Positions 1-10,700 of a stretch of DNA of 64,000 bases are shown in pieces. This stretch comes from Botryococcus braunii. Taxonomy: Eukaryota > Chlorophyta > Trebouxiophyceae. The stretch spans positions 31,001 through 95,000 of the forward strand of contig KV908605.1 of NCBI GenBank assembly GCA_002005505.1. The letters are read 5' to 3'. The first letter of the stretch is position 1. Every line of letters starts with the position of its first letter. The notes beneath the pieces were generated by a model, which was not told where the DNA came from, did not search any database, and saw nothing but the letters and a program-made list of their open reading frames with translations. Both the position numbers and the translations under genes were made by a program.

Positions 1-3000
1 CTATCTTAGGAATGCAACTCAGGGAGATTAACCCCTTCTCTCTATCTCTCATGACTTGACAACCTAAGAAATCCTTCACTTCCCCTAGATTGTGGATGGT
101 GAATTCTTTCTTGAGAAGCTCTTTCACTCTCTCCACCTCTGACATGCCCTTGGATACAATCAAGAGATCATCTACATAAATTAGCACGTAGGATTTACCC
201 CCATCTTCAGAGCATCTCACATAAACTCCAGCATCACTCTTGCACACCTCATACCCCATGACTTCAAGTTTGTCATTAAGGGTTTTGTGCCAGGCACGTG
301 GGGCCTGCTTTAGGCCATACAGTGCCTTTTTGAGTCGACACACGGTATTGCGATCACCATTCTCAAATCCAGGAGGTTGCGTTACATACACTTCTTCCTC
401 CAGCTCACCATTGAGAAAGGCTGTCTTAACATCTACCTGGTGAATCTCGTAACCTTCCCTAGCAGCCACAGCTAACAAGGTTCTCCTAGCTCCATAGCTG
501 CTGGTTGGTGCAAAGACCTCCATGACATCTACTCCAGGAATTTGTCGACAACCCTGAGCAACCAATCTTGCCTTGAATCTCAACACATTGCCATGTGCAT
601 CCATTTTCACTGAGAAAATCCAGTGAACTGGTATTTCCTTATGCCCATGAGGTCTGGGAACATATTCCATAACCTCATGGGTGTCTAATGAATTCTGCTC
701 TTCTTGCATAGCAGCCTTCCAGTATTCCCACTGAGGAGACATCTGAGCTTCTCTTAAATTAGAGGGAACATGGATTTTACCAAATCTAACACCCATGTGC
801 TTCCCCTCCTCTCCCTTACCCTTGGGAGAATCGTTGGTTGCACCCTCAGAACCCACTACTCTTCCACTGACACTCGCCGCACTACAGCTAGCTTTTCTCT
901 CAGTGGTATCAGAGCTTTCTCTCATGCTTCTCTCTCTCTTGGATTCGCACCTCGCACTGCTCAACTTGTTGCCTCGCACGCTCACATCTTCCTCCCAAAC
1001 ACAGGTACCTCCCGGGAAGCATCCATAGTCCGGAGGTTTCTCACATTGTCTGAGCTTCCGGTTCACCTCCACATCCACACTCTTACACATCCTCTCAAGC
1101 TCAGGCTCTTGAGGGCTCTTACAGGCAGAGGGAGGTGGGCTCTGGTCGCCCCTTTGCTTCCCCTCCCTTTCTTGACTTGTATGTCTCTGACTTCCACGTT
1201 GTGTCACAGGAGACTGTGACCTCTCATCCCTGACATCCTTCTCCCATACACAGGTACCTCTCAGGCTGCACTTGTAATTTGGTGGTACCACACATTGTCC
1301 GTGCACCTGATTCACCTCCTCTTCTCGGCTCTCACACAAGTACTGGGATGCTGACCCAGTACTGCTCGCACAGACATTTCTGGCTGTTTCCGAGAGAGTG
1401 GAATGACTCTTCTCAGGACTGTGGCTGTCACCACCTTCCCCTACCAGTCCACGCCACTGATGGGGAGAGCCAGATGTTTCCACACAAGTCTCACCACTGA
1501 CATGAAGCTCATTCACTGGACAGGACCCACCCGTGCATCTCAGCTCCCTGGGACCATTTGCAGTCATGATTGTGGCTGCCCCCCTCTCATCACTAACATG
1601 AAAATCAGGGCTCTCAGACCGGCACCCATCTATCTGCACTTCCCCTGGTCCCTGTGACAGTGTGTCACTTTCTGTTAGCCCCACTTTGTCTCTGCTCTCT
1701 CCCACCTCCTGTGACAGCAGGAGTTCTCTTGCAAGTGTTCGTTGCTCATGCCTCTGGGCTCTTGTTAGCCCATCAGCAGCCAAATTGGAATTTTCCAGGC
1801 TGGTCGGTCTGAGAGACTCTTGAGCTCGCATCATTTGTTGCTGTAGTCCAGAGTCCGAATGAGTGCCGCGGGCCAGGTCCAGAGCTGCTTCGATGGTCCT
1901 TCGGATCTCCGCGGGAGCAGTGGATCTCTGGGGGTCAGGCTCGGGCTCAGCCTTGCCAGAGGGTCCTGGACATTCTGAGTCTGTGTCTTCCTGGGACACG
2001 TGTGGATGCACTGTCTCAACTGATGAGTCCTGGATCTCTGCCTCACTGTCGTCTCCACAGGATACCTTAACTGGCTCTGGGTGCTGTTTGGTAGTGCTGG
2101 GTTCAGAGGGAACAGGGGACAGAAATTCCTCAGACTGAGCAGGAGTCACACTGAGACCAACACGAGAGGCCCCTCTGAGATGCTCCACAAAGATGACATC
2201 TCTGCTCTCTCGCCATATACCCCCACCCATGTATATCCGATAGGCTTTGGAGGAGGCTGAATAACCGGTGAGCATTCCTGGCACAGTTTTTGGTGCAAAG
2301 ACTGGCCTCTGGACATCTGGAATATGCACATATGCAAGGCAACCCCATGTGCGCAGGAGTGAGACATCAGGCTTATATCCCCAGAACAATTCAAAGGGGG
2401 TAAGGTCCCTGCCTGTGCTTGGGCCCATGTTAAGCAGGGTGCATGCTGTCTCTAGGGCTTCTTTCCAGAGGGTGGGACTGGCAGCAGCAAAGCTCAGGAT
2501 AGTCCGGGTTCTTTCCTTCAGGGTTCGGTTGGCTCGTTCAGCTGCTCCATTCTGCTGTGGGGTGTACGGGGCAGAGGTCTCCAGCTTAGTCCCCTGGGAG
2601 GCACAGAACTCCTTGAACCGGGCATTAACAAATTCAGTTCCTCTGTCACATCTGACACACTTCACAGTGGTTTTTCGTTGCGTCTGCCAGGAAACAAGTA
2701 AGTCCCTGACAGCTGCACTGATGGTGTCTTTGGACTTTACTGGAATAACTGCTTTCCACTGAGAGGCTTCATCCAGTACAGTAACCCACAAACGTTCACC
2801 AGTAATGGCTGCAGGTGTAATAGGACCCACAGTATCTATGTGTACTCGATCCAGAGGTTCCAAGGCAGGTCTGGTACTGATTCCGAAAGAGGGTCTGGCA
2901 GTCTTTCCTTCAATACACGCTTCACAGTGTACCGGGCAATCAGTGCAGGGAGAGAGGGAGGTGTCAATCCCAGTCACCAGGTTCTCCTTAGCAAGACGCT

Positions 3001-3877
3001 GCATCCACGTTTCTCCAGGGTGTCCCATTCTGCTATGCCACAAGTAACGTTTGGCACAGCTGTGTGATAAGATACTGGATTTTAGCTGTTTGGTTGCACT
3101 GGCTGCATGCTTTGATGTGCTGGTTCCTCTCACAGCAACTACACTATGAATGTAGTACAGTCCCATCTCTGCAGTGACCTGAGCTCTCCAGTGGTTTGGT
3201 CCACTGACATACGAAAAGGCACCCACATTGTCTGTTTGGAATACTGCACCATCCCTAAGGGCAGCAGATACTGACAGGATGTTGGTGGTAGCTGAAGGGA
3301 CACACTGCACATGATGGATCCAGAGGGGAATGCGTTGCGGGCTCAAAATGCAGACTGACCCAGATGCAATAATACACCCAGTGGCATCAGAGGTGGCCAA
3401 GTGCAGGGGAATTGGTTTGGCATGGATGATAGGGTTATGCAGCAATGCCACGTCGATTACTAGGTGGACCGAGGCCCCACTGTCAACCAGCCAGGAGTGC
3501 TGCAGGGGTTTACTGATCGTACTGTCCAGGACATTGTGAGATATTGTGTACGGCATACCTTCAGGAGGAGGTGGAGGTGGAGCAGGAGGCTGAAACCAAG
3601 CAGGGAAGGCATCTGCACCATGATGGGCCAGTTGGGCTACTGGGGGATAGTGTCCACCCATAGATGGCTGGCCCTGAGGCCACATGCCTTGCAGCAGTTG
3701 GACAGCTGCCACCACGTTCCTCTGTGTCTCCTCGTCCCTGCGCCTCTTTCTGCAGTCTCTCCAATAATGGCCCTTTTTATTGCAGTAGTTGCAAACTCCC
3801 TTGGAATCAGACTGTCCGGTTGAGGGCGAAGGACTGGCTCCACTGAATGCTCCAGGGGTGCTGACTCTGTTGCTGCC
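1..3877 (-). CDS. pol: copia pol polyprotein: zinc knuckle, protease, integrase, RT (3' part off window)
   Basis: I read this frame codon by codon from 3877 to 1 and found no stop in about 1,290 codons. Features in sense order: a CX2CX4HX4C zinc knuckle (3793-3752); the aspartic protease motif DSGA (3484-3473); an HHCC zinc domain (about 3040-2910); an integrase core with a D..GTEF and PQQNGAAERAN signature (about 2790-2540); a variable linker (about 2200-770); and RT with QVDVKTAFLNG, YGLKQAPRAW and catalytic YVDD (178-167). The polyprotein would be cut into enzymes that copy element RNA to DNA and integrate it. The frame has no start codon of its own near its 5' end; it follows directly on the UAG that ends gag, in the same frame. 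Such a long open frame suggests a young or selected copy. Confidence 0.9.
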
Positions 3878-4591
3878 CTAAGGAACAGCCAAAACTCGTG
3901 GCTGACGTGGGGCAGTCTCATCAAACCCCAGAGCAACGGCTGTGGTCCTCAGTAGGTCTGCCAGCTTGTTGAGTGGGGTCCCTGCTGCTGTTGACAGGCT
4001 GCCTGTCTCCTTGGCTGCTTCAGGTAGACCCTGCACAATTTGGGTAGCTACAAAGCTATCCAGAAGAGGATGATTATTCCTCTGAAGACATGCCTTCAGA
4101 TTCAGCATGCGACTCACATATTGGGAAATGGTCTCGTCGTGCTTCATCCCCTGACTCATCTCCAACAGCCAGTCCATGTTGGCTTGGAGATTATAACCCC
4201 CAATGAACTTCCTACAGATATATTCATATGCAACATATGCAGAGGATAAATCAAATAATTCCCCGTGCCACTCTTCGGGTACAGATTCATACAGCAACAG
4301 CAGTGCTGCAGCATCATGCGTGGTCCCAGGCATGTCCTCAAGTACTGCAGGCAGTGATCCCTTGGCCTCATTTGCTGCAAGGTACGCATTCTTCCAAATC
4401 ATAATGTTGTGTCCCTTTTCTTTTAGCTTGATATGTACCTTCACAAGTGTAGGAATCACCTTTGGCAACTCATCACCTTCTCCCCTGGATGTGCTGGGAG
4501 TGCAAGGCTCTCTCACAGGTGTTGAGGTAGTGGTCTCACTCATAGACGCAGAGGTTCCACTAGATGACTGACTCTTCTTCTTAGAAGTCAT
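3878..4591 (-). CDS. gag: copia gag (capsid-like), ends in UAG in frame with pol
   Basis: The start is the ATG at 4591, giving 237 residues; an in-frame GTG 9 nt upstream was not chosen. The protein resembles the UBN2-type gag of plant and algal copia elements: helical, with a W-containing N-terminal part and a stretch ending in LSQGMKHDETISQYVSRML. Gag would form the virus-like particle. The usual zinc knuckle is missing from this ORF and lies 28 codons after the UAG stop (3880-3878) in the same frame. So either the UAG is read through to make Gag-Pol, or it is a recent nonsense mutation in a single long copia ORF. Confidence 0.8.
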   Translation of the reverse strand: MTSKKKSQSSSGTSASMSETTTSTPVREPCTPSTSRGEGDELPKVIPTLVKVHIKLKEKGHNIMIWKNAYLAANEAKGSLPAVLEDMPGTTHDAAALLLLYESVPEEWHGELFDLSSAYVAYEYICRKFIGGYNLQANMDWLLEMSQGMKHDETISQYVSRMLNLKACLQRNNHPLLDSFVATQIVQGLPEAAKETGSLSTAAGTPLNKLADLLRTTAVALGFDETAPRQPRVLAVP

Positions 4592-4642
4592 AGTGTGCAC
4601 ACTGAATGTCAGTTTCTAGCGTCAGAGGTACACTTAAACCAC

Positions 4643-5140
4643 TTACTCCACAATGCCTTCAAGGTCTGAATCAGTTTCCCACTCAGACTCGTCACGAATG
4701 TTAGGGATCAGCACATCCTGAAAGGCCTTCACTGGAATAGTTGCCAGTGCAGACTCAACCGCCAAATATGCAGTGTGCTCAGCAAATTCTTGCTCTCTGT
4801 TGAGCCACTTCGTTACACTACAATACCTCCGAAATTTCTCTTTGGTGATGAAACCTGGTTCCAAATTAACGAATGATTGTTCCCAAGGAGTGAACTTGTA
4901 TGCTGGATACGTGGGAAATCTTGAACCAAACCACGCTGGCAGGGGGAGAGGTCGTCCAACGTACAGATGAAACACGTAGTCTTTTACAATGGCAGCCCGT
5001 TCGTCAGGAGTCCGATCTCCTTGCTGTCCTCCGTTTCTGATTCTATCGTTATACGAAGGTGGACCGGTTCTTAACCGAGCAGGAACGTCGACGTTGGTAG
5101 TCTTGCGAGCAGCCTGCTTCGATCTGCGGCGCTTGGCCAT
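4643..5140 (-). CDS. unknown ORF upstream of gag in the copia element (165 aa)
   Basis: ATG at 5140, 51 nt after the primer-binding site, so it would be the first ORF of the genomic RNA. I do not recognise a family. The N-terminus is very basic (MAKRRRSKQAARK, like a nuclear-localisation or RNA-binding tail), the middle is aromatic (WFGSRFPTYPAYKFTPWEQ), and the C-terminus is acidic (DESEWETDSDLEG). It shares gag's frame, but several stops (TAA, TAA, TGA, TAG) lie in the 51-nt gap before the gag ATG, so fusion would need splicing. Most copia elements have no ORF here. It could be an RNA-binding accessory protein, a detached gag N-terminus, or captured host sequence. Confidence 0.55.
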   Translation of the reverse strand: MAKRRRSKQAARKTTNVDVPARLRTGPPSYNDRIRNGGQQGDRTPDERAAIVKDYVFHLYVGRPLPLPAWFGSRFPTYPAYKFTPWEQSFVNLEPGFITKEKFRRYCSVTKWLNREQEFAEHTAYLAVESALATIPVKAFQDVLIPNIRDESEWETDSDLEGIVE

Positions 5141-5191
5141 ACAGCTTCTCGTCTCCGATTCTTGAGCCAGCCACACACGCTCAACGGGAGA

Positions 5192-5208
5192 GTGGTGGGC
5201 CCATAACC
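5192..5208 (-). other. copia primer-binding site matching the initiator-tRNA anticodon arm
   Basis: The plus strand reads GTGGTGGGCCCATAACC, the 3' part of the 5' half of eukaryotic initiator tRNA-Met ending in the anticodon loop. Drosophila copia is known to prime reverse transcription with a half-molecule of this tRNA. It abuts the LTR end (sense CTAACA then GGTTATGGGCCCACC). The last bases of the LTR (sense GCCCATAACC) can pair with it as a 10-bp hairpin with a 5-nt loop (5199-5223). Confidence 0.8.
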
Positions 5209-5900
5209 TGTTAGGTTATGGGCTTGGCGTATTCCTGTGCAGTGGCGGCACGGAGGGTGTGAGTCAAAGTTCGCTCTACTGTGTGACGAAGAGTAGAGTC
5301 TAGAACATGAACAATCAAGGACTGATTGGGCAACTTTAAGGAAACACCCGGAGTGCTTGTGAAGTCCCAAACAAGTCTATTACAGTTGCTCACTTGCTCT
5401 CTCTTAACAACGGAATTCAAACTCTCCTAACTGGTACGTACTCAGAAAGGATCAATCTCATTGTCCGATGATAAGATAGCCAAGCACATACACATAACAC
5501 GAAATATTAAGGTCAACAAAGCCTCAAATCTCCCAATCTATTCACCATCACGTTACCTGTGCAGTGGCGGCACGGAGGGTGTGAGTCAAAGTTCGCTCTA
5601 CTGTGTGACGAAGAGTAGAGTCTAGAACATGAACAATCAAGGACTGATTGGGCAACTTTAAGGAAACACCCGGAGTGCTTGTGAAGTCCCAAACAAGTGC
5701 CTTGCCTCTCCGTGCTAGCACCACTACCTTCCTGCACTAAACGTGTCTATAACTTGCGTTATCTTTATCTTCATTCAAATTGTTCCTAACCGCTAAGTCT
5801 TTGTAGTTTCGCCCATATTAGTCATTTATTATTGTCACTGACGGAATAGCCACTATTACTCCCCTGAAGGAAAGGCATAAATAACTCATCCAATATAACA
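5209..5900 (-). repeat. copia 5' LTR (outer end provisional)
   Basis: The plus strand starts TGTTAGG next to the primer site, so the LTR ends in CA in the sense direction. Candidate outer ends are 5900 (plus ATATAACA) and 5499 (plus CATAACA). The partner LTR is outside the window, so the length cannot be fixed. The interval contains the paired 143-bp direct repeats. Confidence 0.5.
5234..5698. repeat. pair of identical 143-bp direct repeats
   Basis: 5234-5376 and 5556-5698 look identical at every base, separated by 179 bp of unrelated sequence. They begin CCTGTGCAGTGGCGGC and end CCAAACAAGT. They may be promoter or U3/U5 repeats inside one long LTR, or the trace of two overlapping insertions. 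Confidence 0.8.
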
Positions 5901-5982
5901 GTAACCTAAGCGGCGAAGGGCAGCGATAAAAGAACCCGCCCAGGACGGAGAACGAGTCGTAACGCCATAGTAGCATGAGTCC

Positions 5983-6930
5983 CTATGAATACGTGCATAC
6001 AAGTGGTCGGGTGGGAGATCCACCAGAGAGTTTCAAAAGGTGACCACTCGTTTGAACCAGATATGATGAAGGGGCCAAACGCAAAACCTCAGCAAGGAGC
6101 ACATCGGTGCGGACCATCTGACGAACCCCAAAAACCATCCGTAACATAGTAAGAAAATCCTTTTCTAAATCCTTTGCGGAGGGCCGAGTGGAAGATGGGG
6201 AAAACACCCGTAGACTCCAAACCTCACACCCATATGAGCAGGCAGGCACCACACATGTTGCCCAGTAAATGACCGAAGGTGGCCCCAATGCCTGAAGCCG
6301 TAGAAAGCACAAGCATGACACCTAAATGACGATCCTGGGTCACCCGAGGCAGGGGTTGACCCTCATACAGAACGGGAGGGGGGCCTCCTTCGAGGGGGGG
6401 AAGCCCATGGCATGGCACTTAGGAACACGCACCGGCATACGTGCGGACTGGCACCACTCCGAAGCAGCAAGGATCCCCGGAGAAGGTGATCCTTCTCCGG
6501 AGAAGCTTAAGGTGATCCTGCAACTCCTCCTGGGACTTGGCCTAGAGTGTATAATCATCAGCATAACCTTGAATAGGGACATAACGACCATCCCAGGTGG
6601 CGGGCCCCATACCCGGACACTGAGCTTCGATATAGCGAATCAGGCCATATGGATGCATCCGAATAGAGATCAAACAGAGTGGACTTGTAGGTGACCCTTG
6701 GAGAATACCGACCCGAGGCGTCAGGAGCGCCCCAGAGGTGCCGCCTACACATAAAGTGACTTGGGCATCTGCATATAAAGATTTAATTAAACAAAATAAA
6801 TAAATCTTTTATTAAATAAATTAAATAAAACGTGACTTTGTTATGACAGCAGCCAGGAATTGGTCCGGTACCCCCACGTGGTGCACCCGAGATAAGGCCT
6901 CCCAAAGAAGGGGGCGAAGAACCCGATCAT
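5983..6930 (-). pseudogene. LINE reverse transcriptase, C-terminal half, decayed
   Basis: Translated in pieces, right to left: DRVLRPLLWEALSRV and GVPDQFLAAV (6925-6850); then SLYADAQVT and [11 protein letters not shown] (RT motif B region, about 6780-6660); then GYADDYTL, the catalytic motif C (about 6560-6540); then QDRHLGVML and a YGCEVWSL tail (about 6350-6200). These are non-LTR (LINE) RT hallmarks. Stops follow YADDYTL and further on, and an AT-rich insert of about 55 bp (6777-6836) splits the RT. It is continuous with the piece at 13080-13813, from which the gypsy insertion separated it. Confidence 0.8.
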
Positions 6931-7119
6931 TGTAGTATCTTGCTTGTCTCAAGTTCGTGTGAGAATGACCTCACACAGGTGCGACCCGTCTGATTGCACC
7001 CCGCCAGCCAAGCTGGCCAGATTACGTAATGAGGTCATCGTACCCCGCTCTCCGATCACGCGCTATCGGCTCGATGCCGATCGGATCCCTAACGGGCCCT
7101 TCGCACTCGGATCGTTACA
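6931..7119 (-). repeat. gypsy element 1, 3' LTR
   Basis: 189 bp, TGTAGTATCTTG to GGATCGTTACA, identical by eye to 12886-13074. At this length the transcription signals must be compact; I see no clear TATA box. Confidence 0.95.
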
Positions 7120-7132
7120 CCCTCCCCCACCT
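7120..7132 (-). other. gypsy element 1 polypurine tract
   Basis: Sense AGGTGGGGGAGGG directly precedes the 3' LTR; this is the expected plus-strand priming site. Confidence 0.8.
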
Positions 7133-7740
7133 AGGCTCAAGCCGTCTCGGATTGAGGGGGGTGCATCTCCCACACAGGAGGCACTACAGTCAAGAGTGTA
7201 TCACGTCCTGACCAGCCACCTTCGCAGGAAGCCCTACAGACAAGAGTCCCATACCTCTTGCCCAGCCACCCGCCACCCTAGTCCCGGCAGACTAGTGGTA
7301 ACGACAATCCACACCCATGCTCATTTGGACTGCCCGCGGAGCACTCCCGGAAGTACAACCTCCGTCACCAGAAATCCATCTGGCTAATCAAGCTATTGGG
7401 GGCTTCACTGACCATCACCATAGCGCTTAGAGTACATGGTTACTCTAGAGTCACAACCCACCATCAGCAGAGACTCTCAGACACCGAGTCCAGGACCCGG
7501 GGTGCACCATGCCCTTGAGACTATCTGAGGTGCTACTAAGTCCGCAGTGAACGGAATAGGGCCCTTCCACATGGCATAGCCAGGGACAGGGAGGAGCTAT
7601 TGAGTAGGACGACATGTTGAACAACGCAACCACTTCGCCGCTAACGAGGGATGTCCCGTCGACTGGACATGTGGATCGAATGCCACGACCCCCGAAGTGA
7701 CAACAGCCCGACTCAAGGCCATTTGTGTGTCTCCTGGGTC
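7133..7740 (-). other. gypsy element 1 region between pol stop and polypurine tract
   Basis: About 600 bp with only short, unconvincing ORFs. It is probably an untranslated 3' region of the element. Confidence 0.5.
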
Positions 7741-10700
7741 CTAGCCCGTCTTGACCCGTGCCCAATACTCCTTCAACGCCCCAGGGGCATTCCGCAAGTT
7801 CGCCTCTGATTCCCACGTGTCATGTTCAGGGGAGTATCCCACCCACCGAACCAGGAACTCATACGAGCGGCGAGCCTTCCGGTGGTGAAGAATTTTCTCC
7901 ACCTCGTACTCGTCCTCCCCCTCCAGCACCTCAGCAGGTGGTGGTGGTTGGACACTGCCATCCCGGCGGTATCGTTCCAGCCGTGACACATGGAACACGT
8001 CATGTATCCTCCAGCGTGCCGGGAGGATCAACTCATAGGAGTTGCCTCCAACAGACTTGGCAATTTGGAACGGCCCGACCCACCGAGGCAACAGCTTCGG
8101 TGTGCCCTCTTTGAACCTTAGGTTCTTAGCCGACAACAGGACCCAATCTCCTGGAGCGAACGTGACATCCTTACGCTTCGTGTTAGCGTAACGTGCCTGG
8201 CGTTCCGTCGCAATGCGATGTGTGCGCCGAGCTTCTGCCACTAAACGCTGAATGCGTTGGACAAAGCTCGAGGCAGCCGGGACCCTGAACTCTGGCAGCA
8301 CCGATACTGGTAGGTACGGGTGATGACCATAGTTCAACATGAACGGCGTGAAGCCTGTGCTGGAGTGCTCTGCATTGTTGATAGCAAACTCAGCACACGA
8401 CAGCTTCTCGTCCCAGTCAGTCTGTGACTTAGACACATACATGCGGAGCATGTCCTCAAGAACACGGTTCACACGCTCTGTCTGCCCATCCGTCTGAGGA
8501 TGATACGCCGTGGACATGGCCTGCTTGGTCCCAAGCATCCGACACAAGGCTCGAGTGAAGTGGCTGGTGAACAGGGGATCCCTGTCAGACACCACTTTTC
8601 TAGGCACTCCGTGGAGCTTCCAAATGTGATCCACAAACAGCTTCGCTGTCTGCTCAGCAGTCGCCGTGGTCTGCGTAGCCACCAAATGAACCATCTTCGT
8701 CAGCTTGTCCACCACCACCAGGATGGCATCATGCCCTTCCGCGGTGCGAGGCAACTGGGTGATGAAGTCCATGGTCACCGTGTCCCACGGTTTATGCGGA
8801 AGCTCAAGGGGATGCAACAGCCCCGAAGGCTTTGCATGCCTTGCCTTGTTCTTCTGGCAGAGGTGACAGTGAGTCACGTACTGCGTCACATCCTGTGTCA
8901 TCGTCGGCCACCAATAATGGCGGGCAACCAGCTTCAGGGTTTTGTTCACACCTTGGTGTCCAGCATACGGGCTATCATGCATTTCTTCCATAAGGTGGGA
9001 TCTAAGCCCAAATGCATGCGGCACAACAATCTTTCCTTCGTGTAACAGGAAGCCGTCGTGTGCGACCAGAGGCGCCACATTGCTAGGTTCCTTGAACCAA
9101 AGGTCTTCCTGATAACCACGCACAAACTTGTCCTTCCACGTCATGCCCTCTCCCCCACCTGAAGGAGGCCTAGACTCGTGTCCCATACCACGAGCCTCTG
9201 CAGCCAAGGGAGTACCCTGTGCCCGGGTAACGGCGCAAATGACATCCCGAAGGGAGCGATTTGGAAGACAAGGGGGACCCTCCGAAACGTATGAACGAGT
9301 GGAACGAACCACAACCGCGTTCACCAATGAGTTGGGAGGTGGATATCCCACCGGCGTGCGGCTCAGCGCATCGGCAACCACATTTGAGGCACCCGCCATA
9401 TGTTCCCATGTGAAATGGAACCGGGAGAGAAACTCTGCCCAACGTGTCTGGCGGCGGCTCAACTGTGCCACAGTATCAAGGTAGGTAATAGCCTTGTGGT
9501 CAGTGACCACGCGGAACTCCGGCCCACCTTCAAGATAACAGCGCCACACCGTTAAGGCGTGAACCACTGCTAGCAGCTCTTGCTCCCCAGTAGGATAATT
9601 GATTTCTGCCGGTGTGAGGCGACGACTCTCAAAGGCAATGGGGCGGCCCTCTTGATATAAGACGGCCCCTAGACCTGCCAAGGAGGCATCCGTGTGCACC
9701 TCAAACGGCTTAGTGAAATCCGGGAAAGCTAAGCACGGAGCTTGAGTCAAAGCCTGCTTAATAGCATCAAAGGCTTGCTGACACGAGCTCTTCCAGTCCC
9801 AAAGGACACCCTTGCGAGTCATGCCATGCAGGGGCATGGCCAGCCTTGCAAAGTCCTTAATGAACTTACGGAAGTATGTTGCCAATCCAAGAAAGGATCG
9901 CAACTCCGGTAAGCACGTGGGCTTAGGCCAATTGTAGACTGCAGCAGTCTTGCGTGGATCAACCTTCACGCCCTCAGAAGAGACAATATGGCCCAAGTAA
10001 GCCACTTCAGACTTAGCGAAGGAGCACTTCTTCATGTTTGCATAGAGCTGATGCTCTCGAAGAAGCTCCAACACTTGCCGCAAATGCTGGCAATGCTCCT
10101 CTGGTGTCTTACTGTAGATGAGGATGTCATCTAAGTACACCAGGACAAACTTATGCAGATACGGCCGGAATATTGTATTCATTGCCGTCTGAAAAGTTGC
10201 CGGCGCGTTCGTCAATCCGAACGGCAAGACACGCCAGTGAAACAATCCGTCGGGTGTACGAAAGGCAGTCTTAGGTACATCCTCGTCGGATATCCGGATC
10301 TGATGGTACCCTGATGTCAAGTCCAGACTTGTAAACAAGGTCGCACCTTGAAGCTGATCAAGTGCATCATCAATGCGTGGCATGGGGTACTTGTTCTTGA
10401 CGGTGAGTTTGTTCAGTGCGCGATAATCTATGACCATCCGCAAACCCCCGTCCTTCTTCTGGACAAACAGGATCGGTGCACCGTAAGGAGAAGTCGAAGG
10501 TTCTATGAACTTCTTCTCTAGGAGCAGCTTCACCTGCCTCTCAGCTTCCATCACCTCCGAACGAGACAGTCGGTAGAAGGGTCGTGATGGAGGCTTCGCG
10601 TGTGGATCAATCAGAGGGATTGTGTGAGAAACCCCTGGACGGTCAGGGGGCAACCCTGGCACGTCTTCAGGGAAGACATCTGCAAACTCTTGTAACAAAG

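Larger units (their letters stand above)
1..5900 (-). mobile_element. Ty1/copia LTR retrotransposon, truncated by window edge
   Basis: Sense order (right to left) is LTR, primer-binding site, a 165-residue extra ORF, gag, zinc knuckle, protease, integrase and reverse transcriptase. Integrase before RT is the defining copia order. The 3' LTR, RNase H and the end of RT lie left of the window. The inner LTR edge at 5209 is firm because it abuts a copia-type primer site. The outer edge near 5900 is provisional: it was chosen because the sense strand there reads TGTTATATTGG, a typical LTR start, and no target duplication can be checked. Confidence 0.85.

Noticed and set aside
770..1219. Plus-strand ORF of 149 codons
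   Set aside because: It is antisense to the open copia pol frame and has no recognisable domain.
5192..5223. tRNA gene
   Set aside because: Only the anticodon arm of initiator tRNA is matched; there is no acceptor stem or T arm, and the position fits a copia primer site.
8500..9045. Plus-strand ORF of 181 codons
   Set aside because: It is the reverse shadow of the gypsy 1 integrase region.
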